DNA from: Lysobacteraceae bacterium
GTDB lineage: Bacteria; Pseudomonadota; Gammaproteobacteria; Xanthomonadales; Rhodanobacteraceae
DNA length: 64,000 nucleotides
Reading direction: 5' to 3'
Assembly: GCA_004143945.1 (NCBI GenBank)
Contig: SEHB01000001.1
Coordinates: 496,001 to 560,000, forward strand
Shown here: in pieces, positions 52,574-64,000 of the stretch
Layout: every line of letters begins with the position of its first letter
How positions within the stretch are numbered: position 1 is the first letter of the stretch
Notes under the pieces: generated by a model
What the model was told of the DNA's origin: nothing
Seen by the model: only the letters and a program-made list of their open reading frames with translations
The model's database searches: none
Made by a program: the position numbers and the translations under genes

Positions 52574-52688
52574 CTGCGGGCAAGCGGCCCGCCAGTTGGC
52601 CAGGAAGCCCGGGTGGGCCGGCAGGGTGGCGCACGCGGCTGCCGCGCCCGAACCCCTATGATTCACGGTCCCGCGCACGGAGATCCGC

Positions 52689-53477
52689 ATGAGCGACGCC
52701 ATCCTGACCACCCGCAGCGGCACCACCGCGACGATCACCCTCAACCGTCCGGGCGTGCACAACGCGTTCGACGATGCGCTGATCGGTGACCTCACACGCG
52801 CGCTCCAGGCCTGCGACGCCGATCGTGGCGTGCGCGCGGTCGTGCTGACCGGCGCGGGCGCCTCGTTCTCGGCCGGCGCCGACCTCAACTGGATGCGCGG
52901 CATGGCCGCCGCGAGCGAAGCGGAGAACCTCGCCGATTCGCTGCGCCTCGCCGGACTCATGCGCAGCCTGAACTTCCTCTCCAAGCCCGTCATCGCACGC
53001 GTGAACGGATCCGCCTATGGTGGCGGCGTCGGACTCGTCGCATGCTGCGACCTCGCGATCGGCGTCGAGGGCGCGAAGTTTTCGCTGAGCGAAGTCAAGC
53101 TCGGACTCGTGCCCGCTGTGATCTCGCCCTATGTCGTCGCGGCGATCGGTGCGCGGCAGGCCAGGCGCTTGTTCACCAGCGGCGAAGTGTTCGACGCAAG
53201 CATCGCGCAGCGTATCGGCCTGCTGCACGAGGCGGTTGCGCCCGCGCAACTGGACGAAGCCGTCGAGCGCGCGCTGCATTTCCTCGCCAAGGGTGGACCC
53301 GTCGCGCAGGCCGAAGCCAAGCAGCTCGCGTTGCGCATCGCCGGCATGACGCGCGAATCGGCCGAACGCATCGATGCCGAAAATGCCGCGCTGATCGCAC
53401 GCCTGCGCGTCTCGCCCGAAGGCCAGAACGGACTCGCCGCATTCCTCGACAAGCGCGCGCCGGACTGGCACGCCTGA
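52689..53477 (+). CDS. liuC: enoyl-CoA hydratase/isomerase family, probable 3-methylglutaconyl-CoA hydratase
   Basis: A 262-residue crotonase. The oxyanion-hole sequences are FSAGADLNWMRGMA (residues 56-70) and NGSAYGGGVGLVACCD (residues 103-118). Assigned to LiuC because liuD and liuE follow within 6 kb on the same strand and the sequence is a compact crotonase; it would hydrate 3-methylglutaconyl-CoA to HMG-CoA. Other acyl-CoA substrates cannot be excluded. ATG 52689 has CGGAG upstream. It is divergent from feoA. Confidence 0.85.
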   Translation: MSDAILTTRSGTTATITLNRPGVHNAFDDALIGDLTRALQACDADRGVRAVVLTGAGASFSAGADLNWMRGMAAASEAENLADSLRLAGLMRSLNFLSKPVIARVNGSAYGGGVGLVACCDLAIGVEGAKFSLSEVKLGLVPAVISPYVVAAIGARQARRLFTSGEVFDASIAQRIGLLHEAVAPAQLDEAVERALHFLAKGGPVAQAEAKQLALRIAGMTRESAERIDAENAALIARLRVSPEGQNGLAAFLDKRAPDWHA

Positions 53478-53529
53478 CGCCGCGCCGTCGCGGCCGATCC
53501 AGGGCGTGCAGCGCGCGTGCTCGTGTCGA

Positions 53530-53930
53530 AGGGACTTCGGTCCCGATGGTTCGTTCCAAGAGCTCGGGGCTGAAGCCCCTCCCACGACAGCGGGAACGGG
53601 TCCTGCGCGCGCAGCTCTTGTGGGAGAGACTTCATTCCCGATGGTTCGCTCGAAGAGCTCGGGGCTGAAGCCCCTCCCACGACAGCGGGGACGGGTCCTG
53701 CGCGCGCAGCTCTTGTGGGAGAGACTTCATTCCCGATGGTTCGTTCGAAGAGCTCGGGGCTGAAGCCCCTCCCACGACAGCGGGGACGGGTCCTGCGCGG
53801 GCAGCTCTTGTGGGAGAGACTTCATTCCCGATGGTTCGTTCCAAGAGCTCTGGGCTGAAGCCCCTCCCACGACAGCAGAGGCAGGTCGCGTGCGCGGCTC
53901 TTGTGGGAGGGACTTCAGTCCCGAGCTCTT
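53530..53930. repeat. 95-bp tandem repeat array, about four units
   Basis: Units begin with CGATGGTTCG at 53544, 53639, 53734 and 53829 (spacing exactly 95, 95 and 95 bp), with a partial fifth ending near 53930. Units differ by only a few bases. Each contains GGGGCTGAAGCCCC (a hairpin), TCCCACGACAGCGGG and CTTGTGGGAGAGACTTCA, i.e. REP-like palindromic motifs (the pattern GTGGGAGGGGCTTCAGCCC is a common xanthomonad dispersed element in my recollection). Fills the gap between liuC and the sulfotransferase; no gene is visible in it. Confidence 0.9.
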
Positions 53931-53976
53931 CGCGCGAAAATGCGCGGGCTGCGACCTTCCCGACACGCATCGCGGC

Positions 53977-55536
53977 TCAGTCGTCGTCGAAGCCCGCAAG
54001 TTCGGGAATGTGGGGCGCGTACGCACGCCAGCGCCCGACCGAGCGCGTGTGCACGGGCTGGCGTACCTGCCAGGCGCTCGCGGTGCTGACCACGCGGGCG
54101 CGCGCCTCATCCGAGTCGACCGCCATCGGCGCAAGTCCGATCCATTCGGCGAGACCCGCGATCACGCGCTCCGGATCCTGCACGAGGTCCTCGTAGCGCA
54201 CCTCGCGGATGGCTTCTTGATGGCGCCTGCGCGCGATGTCCATGAGCCGCGCGCTGCCCTGCGCGACCGCCGCGATGTCGGCGAAGTCGTAGGCGAAGCC
54301 CATCTCGCGCCCGGCGAAATGCTGCATCCAGATCGACAACGCGGTGTCGCGCGCATGGCGGCGGCAGTGGACCACGCGCGCATTCGGAAACAGCGCGAGC
54401 ACGAGCTCGATGTGCAGGAAATTCAGCGGCTGCTTGTCGATGAAGACGCGCGCCGGCGTGTCGTCCTGGCGCACCTGCGCGACGTAGGTCGCGGCTGCGC
54501 GTTCGATCGCATCGACCGAGGGACGCGCAGCCTGGCCAAGCGCCTTCGCCAGCTGCGCGATCCAGTTCAGCTCGCCGCGGTTGCAGGCATCCGGATGGCG
54601 CGCGAGGCGATCGGCGACCAGCGTGGTGCCGGCGCGCGGCAGGCCGACGACGAATACCGGCGCGAAGTCGGGTCGGGGTGCGGCGTGGATCGCGGAAACC
54701 GGCGCTTCGGCACGCGCGGCGACCAGGCGCCGCCAGTTCTTGCGCGACCAGTCGGTGCCCGGCTGCGCCAGCGCATTCGCCTCGCGCAGCCATGCCGCCG
54801 CCTGCGCGAAGTCACCGACGTCGTCCGCGGCCTTGCCGAGCGCGAACAGCACCGACGCGCGTGCGGGCGCATCGAGGTCCGGGCGAGCGAGGTAGCCGCG
54901 CAGCAGTGCGAAATCCGCATCGTCCGCCTGCGCGTATCGCTTGCACATCGCGTAGCCGTACGCGGACTGCCACCCGATCGCGCGTGGATCGTGGTCGAGT
55001 GCGTGGCGATAACGCTCGCGCGCACGATCGAACTCCCCGAGCTGCATCGCGAGCATGCCCGCGTAGGCATGCAGGCGCGGATCGTCCGATCCGCGCGCGA
55101 TCGCGGCTTCGAGCAGCGACGCCGCGGCCTGCTTGCGACCGGCATCATCGAGCGTCTCGATCGCATGGATCAGCAGCCCGGTCTCGCGCGGCTGCGCGAA
55201 CAGCGCGCAGACCACCGTCTCCACGGCACGCATGCGTCCCTCGCGAGCGAGGACCTGCGCGAGCAGGAAGGTCGCCGCCGCGTGATCGGGATCATCGACG
55301 AGCAGCGCGCGCAGCAGATACTCCGCCTGCGCGGCATCCCCCGATTGCCACAGCACGCCGGCCAGCGCATGCCGCAGTTCGATCGAAGCGGGCTCGACCA
55401 CGAGACCCTCGCGGAATGCCGCGATCGCGGCCGCGAGGTCGCCGCGCAGCACGAGCGAACGGCCACGTTCGAGCCACGCGCGTGCGCCCCGCGCACCGGC
55501 GTGGGCCGCTGCGCCCGTCGCACTCTGCTCACTCAT
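53977..55536 (-). CDS. tetratricopeptide-repeat sulfotransferase
   Basis: A 519-residue two-domain protein. Residues 15-270 are tetratricopeptide repeats (LERGRSLVLRGDLAAAIAAF, ELRHALAGVLWQSGDAAQAE and similar), and the C-terminal half is a PAPS-dependent sulfotransferase with the 5'-phosphosulfate loop VGLPRAGTTLVADRLA (about residue 293), VFIDKQPLNFLHIEL and the 3'-phosphate motif RVVHCRRHARDTALS. No signal peptide is obvious. Such proteins modify surface sugars or peptides; the acceptor is unknown. It is antisense to the liu genes and lies between the repeat array and liuD. Confidence 0.92.
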   Translation of the reverse strand: MSEQSATGAAAHAGARGARAWLERGRSLVLRGDLAAAIAAFREGLVVEPASIELRHALAGVLWQSGDAAQAEYLLRALLVDDPDHAAATFLLAQVLAREGRMRAVETVVCALFAQPRETGLLIHAIETLDDAGRKQAAASLLEAAIARGSDDPRLHAYAGMLAMQLGEFDRARERYRHALDHDPRAIGWQSAYGYAMCKRYAQADDADFALLRGYLARPDLDAPARASVLFALGKAADDVGDFAQAAAWLREANALAQPGTDWSRKNWRRLVAARAEAPVSAIHAAPRPDFAPVFVVGLPRAGTTLVADRLARHPDACNRGELNWIAQLAKALGQAARPSVDAIERAAATYVAQVRQDDTPARVFIDKQPLNFLHIELVLALFPNARVVHCRRHARDTALSIWMQHFAGREMGFAYDFADIAAVAQGSARLMDIARRRHQEAIREVRYEDLVQDPERVIAGLAEWIGLAPMAVDSDEARARVVSTASAWQVRQPVHTRSVGRWRAYAPHIPELAGFDDD

Positions 55537-55674
55537 CCGCTGCTGGTCCCGGCGCTGCCTTCGCTGCGATCATGCTACCGTAACCCCTTCAACGGATGGA
55601 CCGGGCGGCTGGCACGCGCGGGCGCGTGCAACGCCTCGGCGTCCGTCCCTTTCGAACGGACTTCGCGAGCCTGC

Positions 55675-57681
<2,007 letters not shown>

Positions 57682-57724
57682 GATCCCTGCCCGATTGGAC
57701 GCGCTGGCTGCACGGAGACCCACG

Positions 57725-58405
57725 ATGACCCCTTCGATGTTTCGCGGAGCCTGCATCCTGCTCGGCCTGCTGCTGGCCGGTTGCGTCGAGACGCGCTTCG
57801 AATCGCCGCCGGGCGACAACATCGAAACCTGCGATGCGCGCTGGAAAGGCCTGTGGATCGGCGCCGACGCGGGGCGCAAGGGGGAGCTCGACCTCGACGA
57901 TGTCGCGGCGTTCCATGTCGGCGCGAACTGCGAGTTCACGGTGCTCGACCAGGCCGAGCCGGGGGGGCCGCTCAAGCACGTGCGCGTGCCGTTGAACTTC
58001 GTGCATGCGCACGGGCGCGACTACATCGTGGTCGCCGACAGCGCGCTTGCGGGCGTGGTCACGCTCGACCCGCCGCATGGCATCGACCCCGTCCCGAAGA
58101 AGTCGTACTTCATCGCGCGTTATCGCGTGCGGGGCGACCGCATCGAGGTATACACGGTCGACAGTCGTCGCGCCGCCTCGCTCGTGGTCGAGGGCTCCCT
58201 CGACGGCACCGTCGACAAGACCCGCACGAACCTGCGCGTCTACATCGAGGGCGATCGTGCGCGCACGCTCGAGATCCTGCGCAAGCACGCGATCTTCGAG
58301 GCGAAGCCCACGCTCGAACTCGTGCGCAGCCGGATCGACCTCGAGGCATTCGAGCGCTCGCTGCGACAGCCGCGCCCGCAGCGCCCACGCGAGGGTCAGC
58401 GATGA
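57725..58405 (+). CDS. putative lipoprotein within the liu operon
   Basis: A 226-residue exported protein. Signal peptide with lipobox LLAGC (Cys about residue 18) followed by [17 protein letters not shown]. The mature part is beta-rich and includes [18 protein letters not shown] and [15 protein letters not shown]. It lies 43 bp past liuD and overlaps liuE at ATGA, so it is expressed with both, although nothing in the sequence connects it to leucine breakdown. No family recognised. ATG 57725 has GGAGA upstream; an in-frame ATG at 57695 overlaps the promoter-proximal spacer and is less likely. Confidence 0.8.
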   Translation: MTPSMFRGACILLGLLLAGCVETRFESPPGDNIETCDARWKGLWIGADAGRKGELDLDDVAAFHVGANCEFTVLDQAEPGGPLKHVRVPLNFVHAHGRDYIVVADSALAGVVTLDPPHGIDPVPKKSYFIARYRVRGDRIEVYTVDSRRAASLVVEGSLDGTVDKTRTNLRVYIEGDRARTLEILRKHAIFEAKPTLELVRSRIDLEAFERSLRQPRPQRPREGQR

Positions 58406-59304
58406 TGGGCGTCCTGCCGGCAGAAGTCCGCATCGTCGAGGTCGGTGCCCGCGATGGCCTGCAGAACGAGAAGGCGATCGTGCCTGCGGCGACCAAGATC
58501 GAGCTCATCGATCGACTTTCGGCGACGGGCCTTCGCACGATCGAGGCGACCAGTTTCGTGAGCCCGAAGTGGGTGCCGCAGCTCGCCGACGCGGCCGAGG
58601 TCTACGCAGGCATCGCGCGCCGGCCCGGCGTCGCCTACCCGGTGCTGGTGCCGAACCTGCAAGGTTACGAGCGCGCGCGCGAGGCCGGGGCCGCGGAGGT
58701 CGCGGTGTTCACGGCGGCGAGCGAAGCGTTCAACCGCAAGAACACGAACGCGTCGATCGACGAATCGATCGAACGCTTCCGCCCGGTGCTCGAGTGCGCG
58801 CGCGCGGATCGCGTGCGCGTGCGCGGCTACGTCTCGACCGTGCTCGGGTGTCCGTACCAGGGCGAAGTCGCCGTCGCCGACGTCGTGCGCGTCGCACTCC
58901 GTCTGCACGAACTCGGCTGCTACGAGATATCGCTCGGCGACACCATCGGCATCGGCACGCCGGGCAAGGCTCGCGCGATGCTGCACGCGGTCGCCACGGA
59001 AGTGCCGATCGACGCGCTCGCGGTGCACTTCCACGACACGCGCGGGCAGGCGCTCGCGAACATCCTCGCCTGCCTCGAGGAAGGCGTCGCGGTAGTCGAC
59101 AGCTCGGTCTCGGGCACCGGCGGCTGCCCGTACGCGAGAGGCGCGACCGGCAATGTCGCGAGCGAGGACGTGGTCTACATGCTCGACGGGCTCGGCATCC
59201 GCACCGGCGTCGACCTCGGCGCGCTGATCGAAACGGGTTTGTGGCTCAGCCGCCAGCTCGGGCGCGAAACCGGCAGCCGCGTGGCACGCGCGAGCGCAGG
59301 CTGA
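58402..59304 (+). CDS. liuE: hydroxymethylglutaryl-CoA lyase
   Basis: Cleaves HMG-CoA to acetoacetate and acetyl-CoA, the last step of leucine catabolism. The 300-residue TIM-barrel product has [14 protein letters not shown] at the N-terminus, the [12 protein letters not shown] segment, metal-binding HFHDTRGQA and the catalytic Cys in [18 protein letters not shown] 58402 overlaps the upstream lipoprotein stop (ATGA); a second ATG follows directly. It follows the liuD-lipoprotein pair on the same strand. Confidence 0.95.
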   Translation: MMGVLPAEVRIVEVGARDGLQNEKAIVPAATKIELIDRLSATGLRTIEATSFVSPKWVPQLADAAEVYAGIARRPGVAYPVLVPNLQGYERAREAGAAEVAVFTAASEAFNRKNTNASIDESIERFRPVLECARADRVRVRGYVSTVLGCPYQGEVAVADVVRVALRLHELGCYEISLGDTIGIGTPGKARAMLHAVATEVPIDALAVHFHDTRGQALANILACLEEGVAVVDSSVSGTGGCPYARGATGNVASEDVVYMLDGLGIRTGVDLGALIETGLWLSRQLGRETGSRVARASAG

Positions 59305-59336
59305 GGGACGACCGCGGCGCGCCCGGCTTCGCTCGC

Positions 59337-59342
59337 TATACT
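59337..59342 (+). promoter_or_regulatory. candidate -10 element for the cyanophycinase-like gene
   Basis: TATACT (5 of 6) 27 bp before ATG 59369; no -35 match at 16-18 bp. Low confidence. Confidence 0.25.
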
Positions 59343-59368
59343 GCGCCTTTCCGCACGCCGATCGCCGC

Positions 59369-60181
59369 ATGCCTGCCCGACTCGCACCCGACCGCACCCG
59401 TGGCCTGATCATCGCCGGCGGCGTGATCGATTCGAACGAGCATGGCCGGCAGCTGATGGCGCGCTTGCTCGCGCTGCTCGGGCCGCAGCCGCGCATCGTG
59501 CTGGTCGGAACCCCCGAGACCGCCGACGAACTCGACGCCGAGCTCGAAGCCGCGCTGTTCGGCGCGGGCGCCGCCGAAGTCCATCGGCGCACGCTGCAGG
59601 GGCGCCAGGACGCCGAACAGCGTGCGTTGCTCGACCTCGTCGACCATGCGCAACTGGTGTTCCTGCAATCGCTGCAGCCGCTGCGCCTGTCGAGCCTGCT
59701 CGGTGGCACCCAGCTCGCGCGCGCGCTGCGCCGGCGCAACGCCGAAGGCATGGCGATCGCGGGCTGTGGCGCGGGCGCTGCGCTGCTGTGCGAGCACATG
59801 CTCGCGCACGGCGGCGAAGGCGCGACGCCGCGCACCGGCGGCGCGAACCTCGCGCCTGGCCTCGGCCTCACCAACCGCGTCGTGGTCGACCAGGGCGGCC
59901 ATGCGAGCGACCGGCTCGGACGGCTGCTCGCGGCGCTCGCGCTGAATCCGTTCGCGCTCGGACTCGGGCTCGACGCCGCGACCGCCGCCGTCATCGGTCC
60001 CGACAACGTGCTCGAGGTGGTCGGCTTCGGTGGCGTCACGATGATCGACCCTGCCGAGATGGCCGAGTCGAACGTGGCCGACCTCGCACCGGGCGCACCG
60101 ATCCGCATCACCAACCTGCGCCTGCACGCGCTGACCGGTGGCGCGCGCTACGACCTCGATTTCCGCCGCAGCGTAGGCTGA
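59369..60181 (+). CDS. cyanophycinase-like (peptidase S51 fold) protein with degenerate active site
   Basis: A 270-residue protein of the cyanophycinase/dipeptidase E fold, recognised from RGLIIAGGVID at the start, VFLQSLQPLRLSSLLGGT in the middle and DRLGRLLAALALNP near residue 185. The nucleophile elbow, normally GTSAGA, reads AGCGAGAA (residues 131-138), so the Ser position is Gly with a Cys beside it, and the usual DQHF is DQGG followed by His178. Catalysis as a classical serine hydrolase is therefore doubtful. Cyanophycin synthetase is not in the window. The next gene begins 3 bp after the stop. Confidence 0.85.
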   Translation: MPARLAPDRTRGLIIAGGVIDSNEHGRQLMARLLALLGPQPRIVLVGTPETADELDAELEAALFGAGAAEVHRRTLQGRQDAEQRALLDLVDHAQLVFLQSLQPLRLSSLLGGTQLARALRRRNAEGMAIAGCGAGAALLCEHMLAHGGEGATPRTGGANLAPGLGLTNRVVVDQGGHASDRLGRLLAALALNPFALGLGLDAATAAVIGPDNVLEVVGFGGVTMIDPAEMAESNVADLAPGAPIRITNLRLHALTGGARYDLDFRRSVG

Positions 60182-60183
60182 CG

Positions 60184-60681
60184 ATGGACGAGGCCGGCAA
60201 GGATTTCCTGATCCGTCCGATCGAGCCGCGCGATGATCCCGCGGTCGCCGGGATCATCCGTGCGGTGATGCCCGAATTCGGCGCGGGCGGCGCGGGTTTC
60301 GCGATCCACGACGCGGAGGTCATCGCGATGTGCGCGGCGTACTCGGGCGCCGGCCACGCGTACTTCGTGGTCGAGTCCGAGGGTCGCGTGCTCGGCGGCG
60401 GCGGCGTCGCGCCGCTCGCGGGCGGCGAGGCGGACACCTGCGAGCTGCGCAAGATGTATTTCCTGCCCGAACTGCGCGGGCGCGGTGCGGGCCATGCGCT
60501 GATCGCGCACTGCCTCGAGGTCGCGCGCGCGCTCGGCTTCCGTCGCTGCTACCTCGAGACCCTGACCGGCATGGATGCCGCGCAGGCGCTGTATCGCGCG
60601 CACGGCTTCGAGCGCATCTCGGGCGCGCTCGGGGCGACCGGTCACCACGGCTGCAACCGCTTCTACCTGCGCACGCTGTGA
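60184..60681 (+). CDS. GNAT family N-acetyltransferase
   Basis: A 165-residue acetyltransferase of the GNAT fold: LIRPIEPRDDPAVAGIIRAV at the start, motif A for acetyl-CoA as ELRGRGAGHALIAHCLEVA, and LYRAHGFERI near the end. The acceptor is unknown. Starting 3 bp after the cyanophycinase-like gene, it is surely cotranscribed with it, which may hint at amino-acid or peptide modification. ATG 60184. Confidence 0.9.
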   Translation: MDEAGKDFLIRPIEPRDDPAVAGIIRAVMPEFGAGGAGFAIHDAEVIAMCAAYSGAGHAYFVVESEGRVLGGGGVAPLAGGEADTCELRKMYFLPELRGRGAGHALIAHCLEVARALGFRRCYLETLTGMDAAQALYRAHGFERISGALGATGHHGCNRFYLRTL

Positions 60682-60725
60682 TGCGCCCTGCGTTGCGCAC
60701 GAGCGGTATCGACGGGGCGCGCTGC

Positions 60726-60731
60726 TAGAAT
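60726..60731 (+). promoter_or_regulatory. candidate -10 element for the SDR gene
   Basis: TAGAAT, 5 of 6 to consensus, 31 bp before ATG 60762. No credible -35. Confidence 0.25.
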
Positions 60732-60761
60732 CCGCGTCCCGCCTCCCAACGGATTCACCGA

Positions 60762-61529
60762 ATGCAACTCGATCAGGTCAAGGCCGTCATCACCGGCGGC
60801 GCCTCCGGGCTCGGCTTCGCGGTCGCCAGGCATCTCGCGGCGAACGGTGCGCGCGTCGCGCTGCTCGATGTCAACGACGACAAGGGCAATGCCGCGGCGC
60901 GCGAACTCGGCGCCGACCACCGCTATTTCCGCACCGACGTGACCAGCGAAGCCGGTGTTGCCGCGGCGCTGAAGGACGCGCAGTCCGCGCTCGGCGGCCT
61001 CAACGCCGTGGTCAGCTGCGCCGGCATCCTCGGCGCGGGCCGCGTGCTCGGCAAGGAAGGACCGATGGCGCTGTCGAACTTCGCGACCACCGTCACCGTC
61101 AACCTGATCGGCAGCTTCAATGTCGCCAAGGCCGCGGCGGACCTGATGCAGCACAACAGCCCGGGCGAGGACGGCGAGCGCGGCGTGATCGTCAATACCG
61201 CGTCGATCGCGGCCTACGAGGGACAGATCGGCCAGGCCGCGTACTCCGCGTCCAAGGGTGGCGTGGTCGCGATGACGCTGCCGATGGCGCGCGAGTTCGC
61301 GCGCATCGGCGTGCGCGTGATGACGATCGCGCCCGGCGTGTTCCATACGCCGATGGTCGACGGCATGCCCGAGCAGGTCTACCAGTCGCTCTGCGCACAG
61401 GTGCCCTACCCGTCGCGCCTCGGCAAGCCGGAGGAATACGCCGACACGGTCGCGTTCATCCTGCAGAACCGCTATCTCAATGGCGAGACGATCCGCATCG
61501 ACGGCGCGATCCGCCTCGCGCCGAAGTAG
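60762..61529 (+). CDS. SDR family 3-hydroxyacyl-CoA dehydrogenase (type II-like)
   Basis: A 255-residue classical short-chain dehydrogenase: NAD-binding TGGASGLG near residue 11, the NNAG-type motif as SCAGIL, catalytic Ser in NTASIAAYEGQ and YSASKGG with Tyr and Lys, and a C-terminal GQTIRIDGAIR-like end. It resembles the mitochondrial/bacterial 3-hydroxy-2-methylbutyryl/3-hydroxyacyl-CoA dehydrogenase of the HSD10 type, which would fit branched-chain amino acid or fatty acid oxidation, but the substrate is inferred only. It lies 80 bp after the GNAT gene. Confidence 0.9.
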   Translation: MQLDQVKAVITGGASGLGFAVARHLAANGARVALLDVNDDKGNAAARELGADHRYFRTDVTSEAGVAAALKDAQSALGGLNAVVSCAGILGAGRVLGKEGPMALSNFATTVTVNLIGSFNVAKAAADLMQHNSPGEDGERGVIVNTASIAAYEGQIGQAAYSASKGGVVAMTLPMAREFARIGVRVMTIAPGVFHTPMVDGMPEQVYQSLCAQVPYPSRLGKPEEYADTVAFILQNRYLNGETIRIDGAIRLAPK

Positions 61530-61545
61530 CGGAGCCGGCGGCTTC

Positions 61546-64000
<2,455 letters not shown>

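Noticed and set aside
53530-53930. CRISPR array
   Set aside because: Units are 95 bp with no unique spacers and each unit is nearly identical along its full length; no cas genes are near.

Overview
The window is 64 kb of very GC-rich bacterial chromosome. It carries about 58 protein genes and no rRNA or tRNA that I could find. The gene set (rpfF/rpfC/rpfG next to lysS-prfB-recJ-greA-carB-carA, acnA, fadD, feoAB, liu and hut genes) points to a gammaproteobacterium of the Xanthomonadales/Lysobacterales. Several secreted proteins carry an IFxDGF-type motif, which I associate with Dokdonella-like Rhodanobacteraceae; that family-level placement is inference.

Layout. 1-1.4 kb: clpA (cut by the window edge) and clpS. 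1.5-3.8 kb: nudJ-mnmA-hflD. 4-14 kb: the rpf/DSF quorum-sensing region, with acnA (rpfA), a small lipoprotein, fadD (rpfB), a PilZ protein, rpfF, and convergent rpfC and rpfG. 14-24 kb: a continuous minus-strand run carA - small exported protein - carB - greA - recJ - prfB - lysS leading into rpfG-rpfC; prfB keeps the classical +1 programmed frameshift. 24-30 kb: a 2OG-Fe(II) oxygenase, a secreted lysyl-endopeptidase-like protease, tatD, tcdA, a ygiB/ygiC-like pair and two small unknowns. 31-37 kb: a secreted beta-helix protein, an MddA-like methyltransferase, DUF1428 and GFA proteins, a HAF-repeat secreted protein and a FrnE-like DsbA protein. 37-43 kb: a zinc-ribbon SDR, a pseudouridine synthase, and a run of secreted proteins of unknown function that includes a tandem paralogous pair and a protein built of three DHHI repeats. 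43.6-48.9 kb: hutU and hutG separated by a diguanylate cyclase and a papain-like enzyme. 48.9-52.6 kb: a lipoprotein and the feoA-feoB-small membrane protein operon with a possible Fur box. 52.7-59.3 kb: leucine/isovalerate catabolism genes (liuC, liuD, liuE), interrupted by a 95-bp tandem repeat array, a TPR-sulfotransferase and a lipoprotein. 59.4-64 kb: a degenerate cyanophycinase-like protein, a GNAT, an SDR of the 3-hydroxyacyl-CoA dehydrogenase type, a TauE/SafE permease and the C-terminal half of a CzcA-type RND pump.

How it works together. The best-supported system is DSF signalling: RpfB/FadD handles fatty acyl-CoA, RpfF makes the diffusible signal, RpfC senses it, and RpfG (HD-GYP) degrades cyclic-di-GMP. 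A canonical PilZ receptor is encoded between rpfB and rpfF, and a diguanylate cyclase lies 32 kb away. The least explained material is the 31-43 kb stretch of exported proteins and the repeat array at 53.5 kb. All promoters and terminators were picked by eye and are candidates only.
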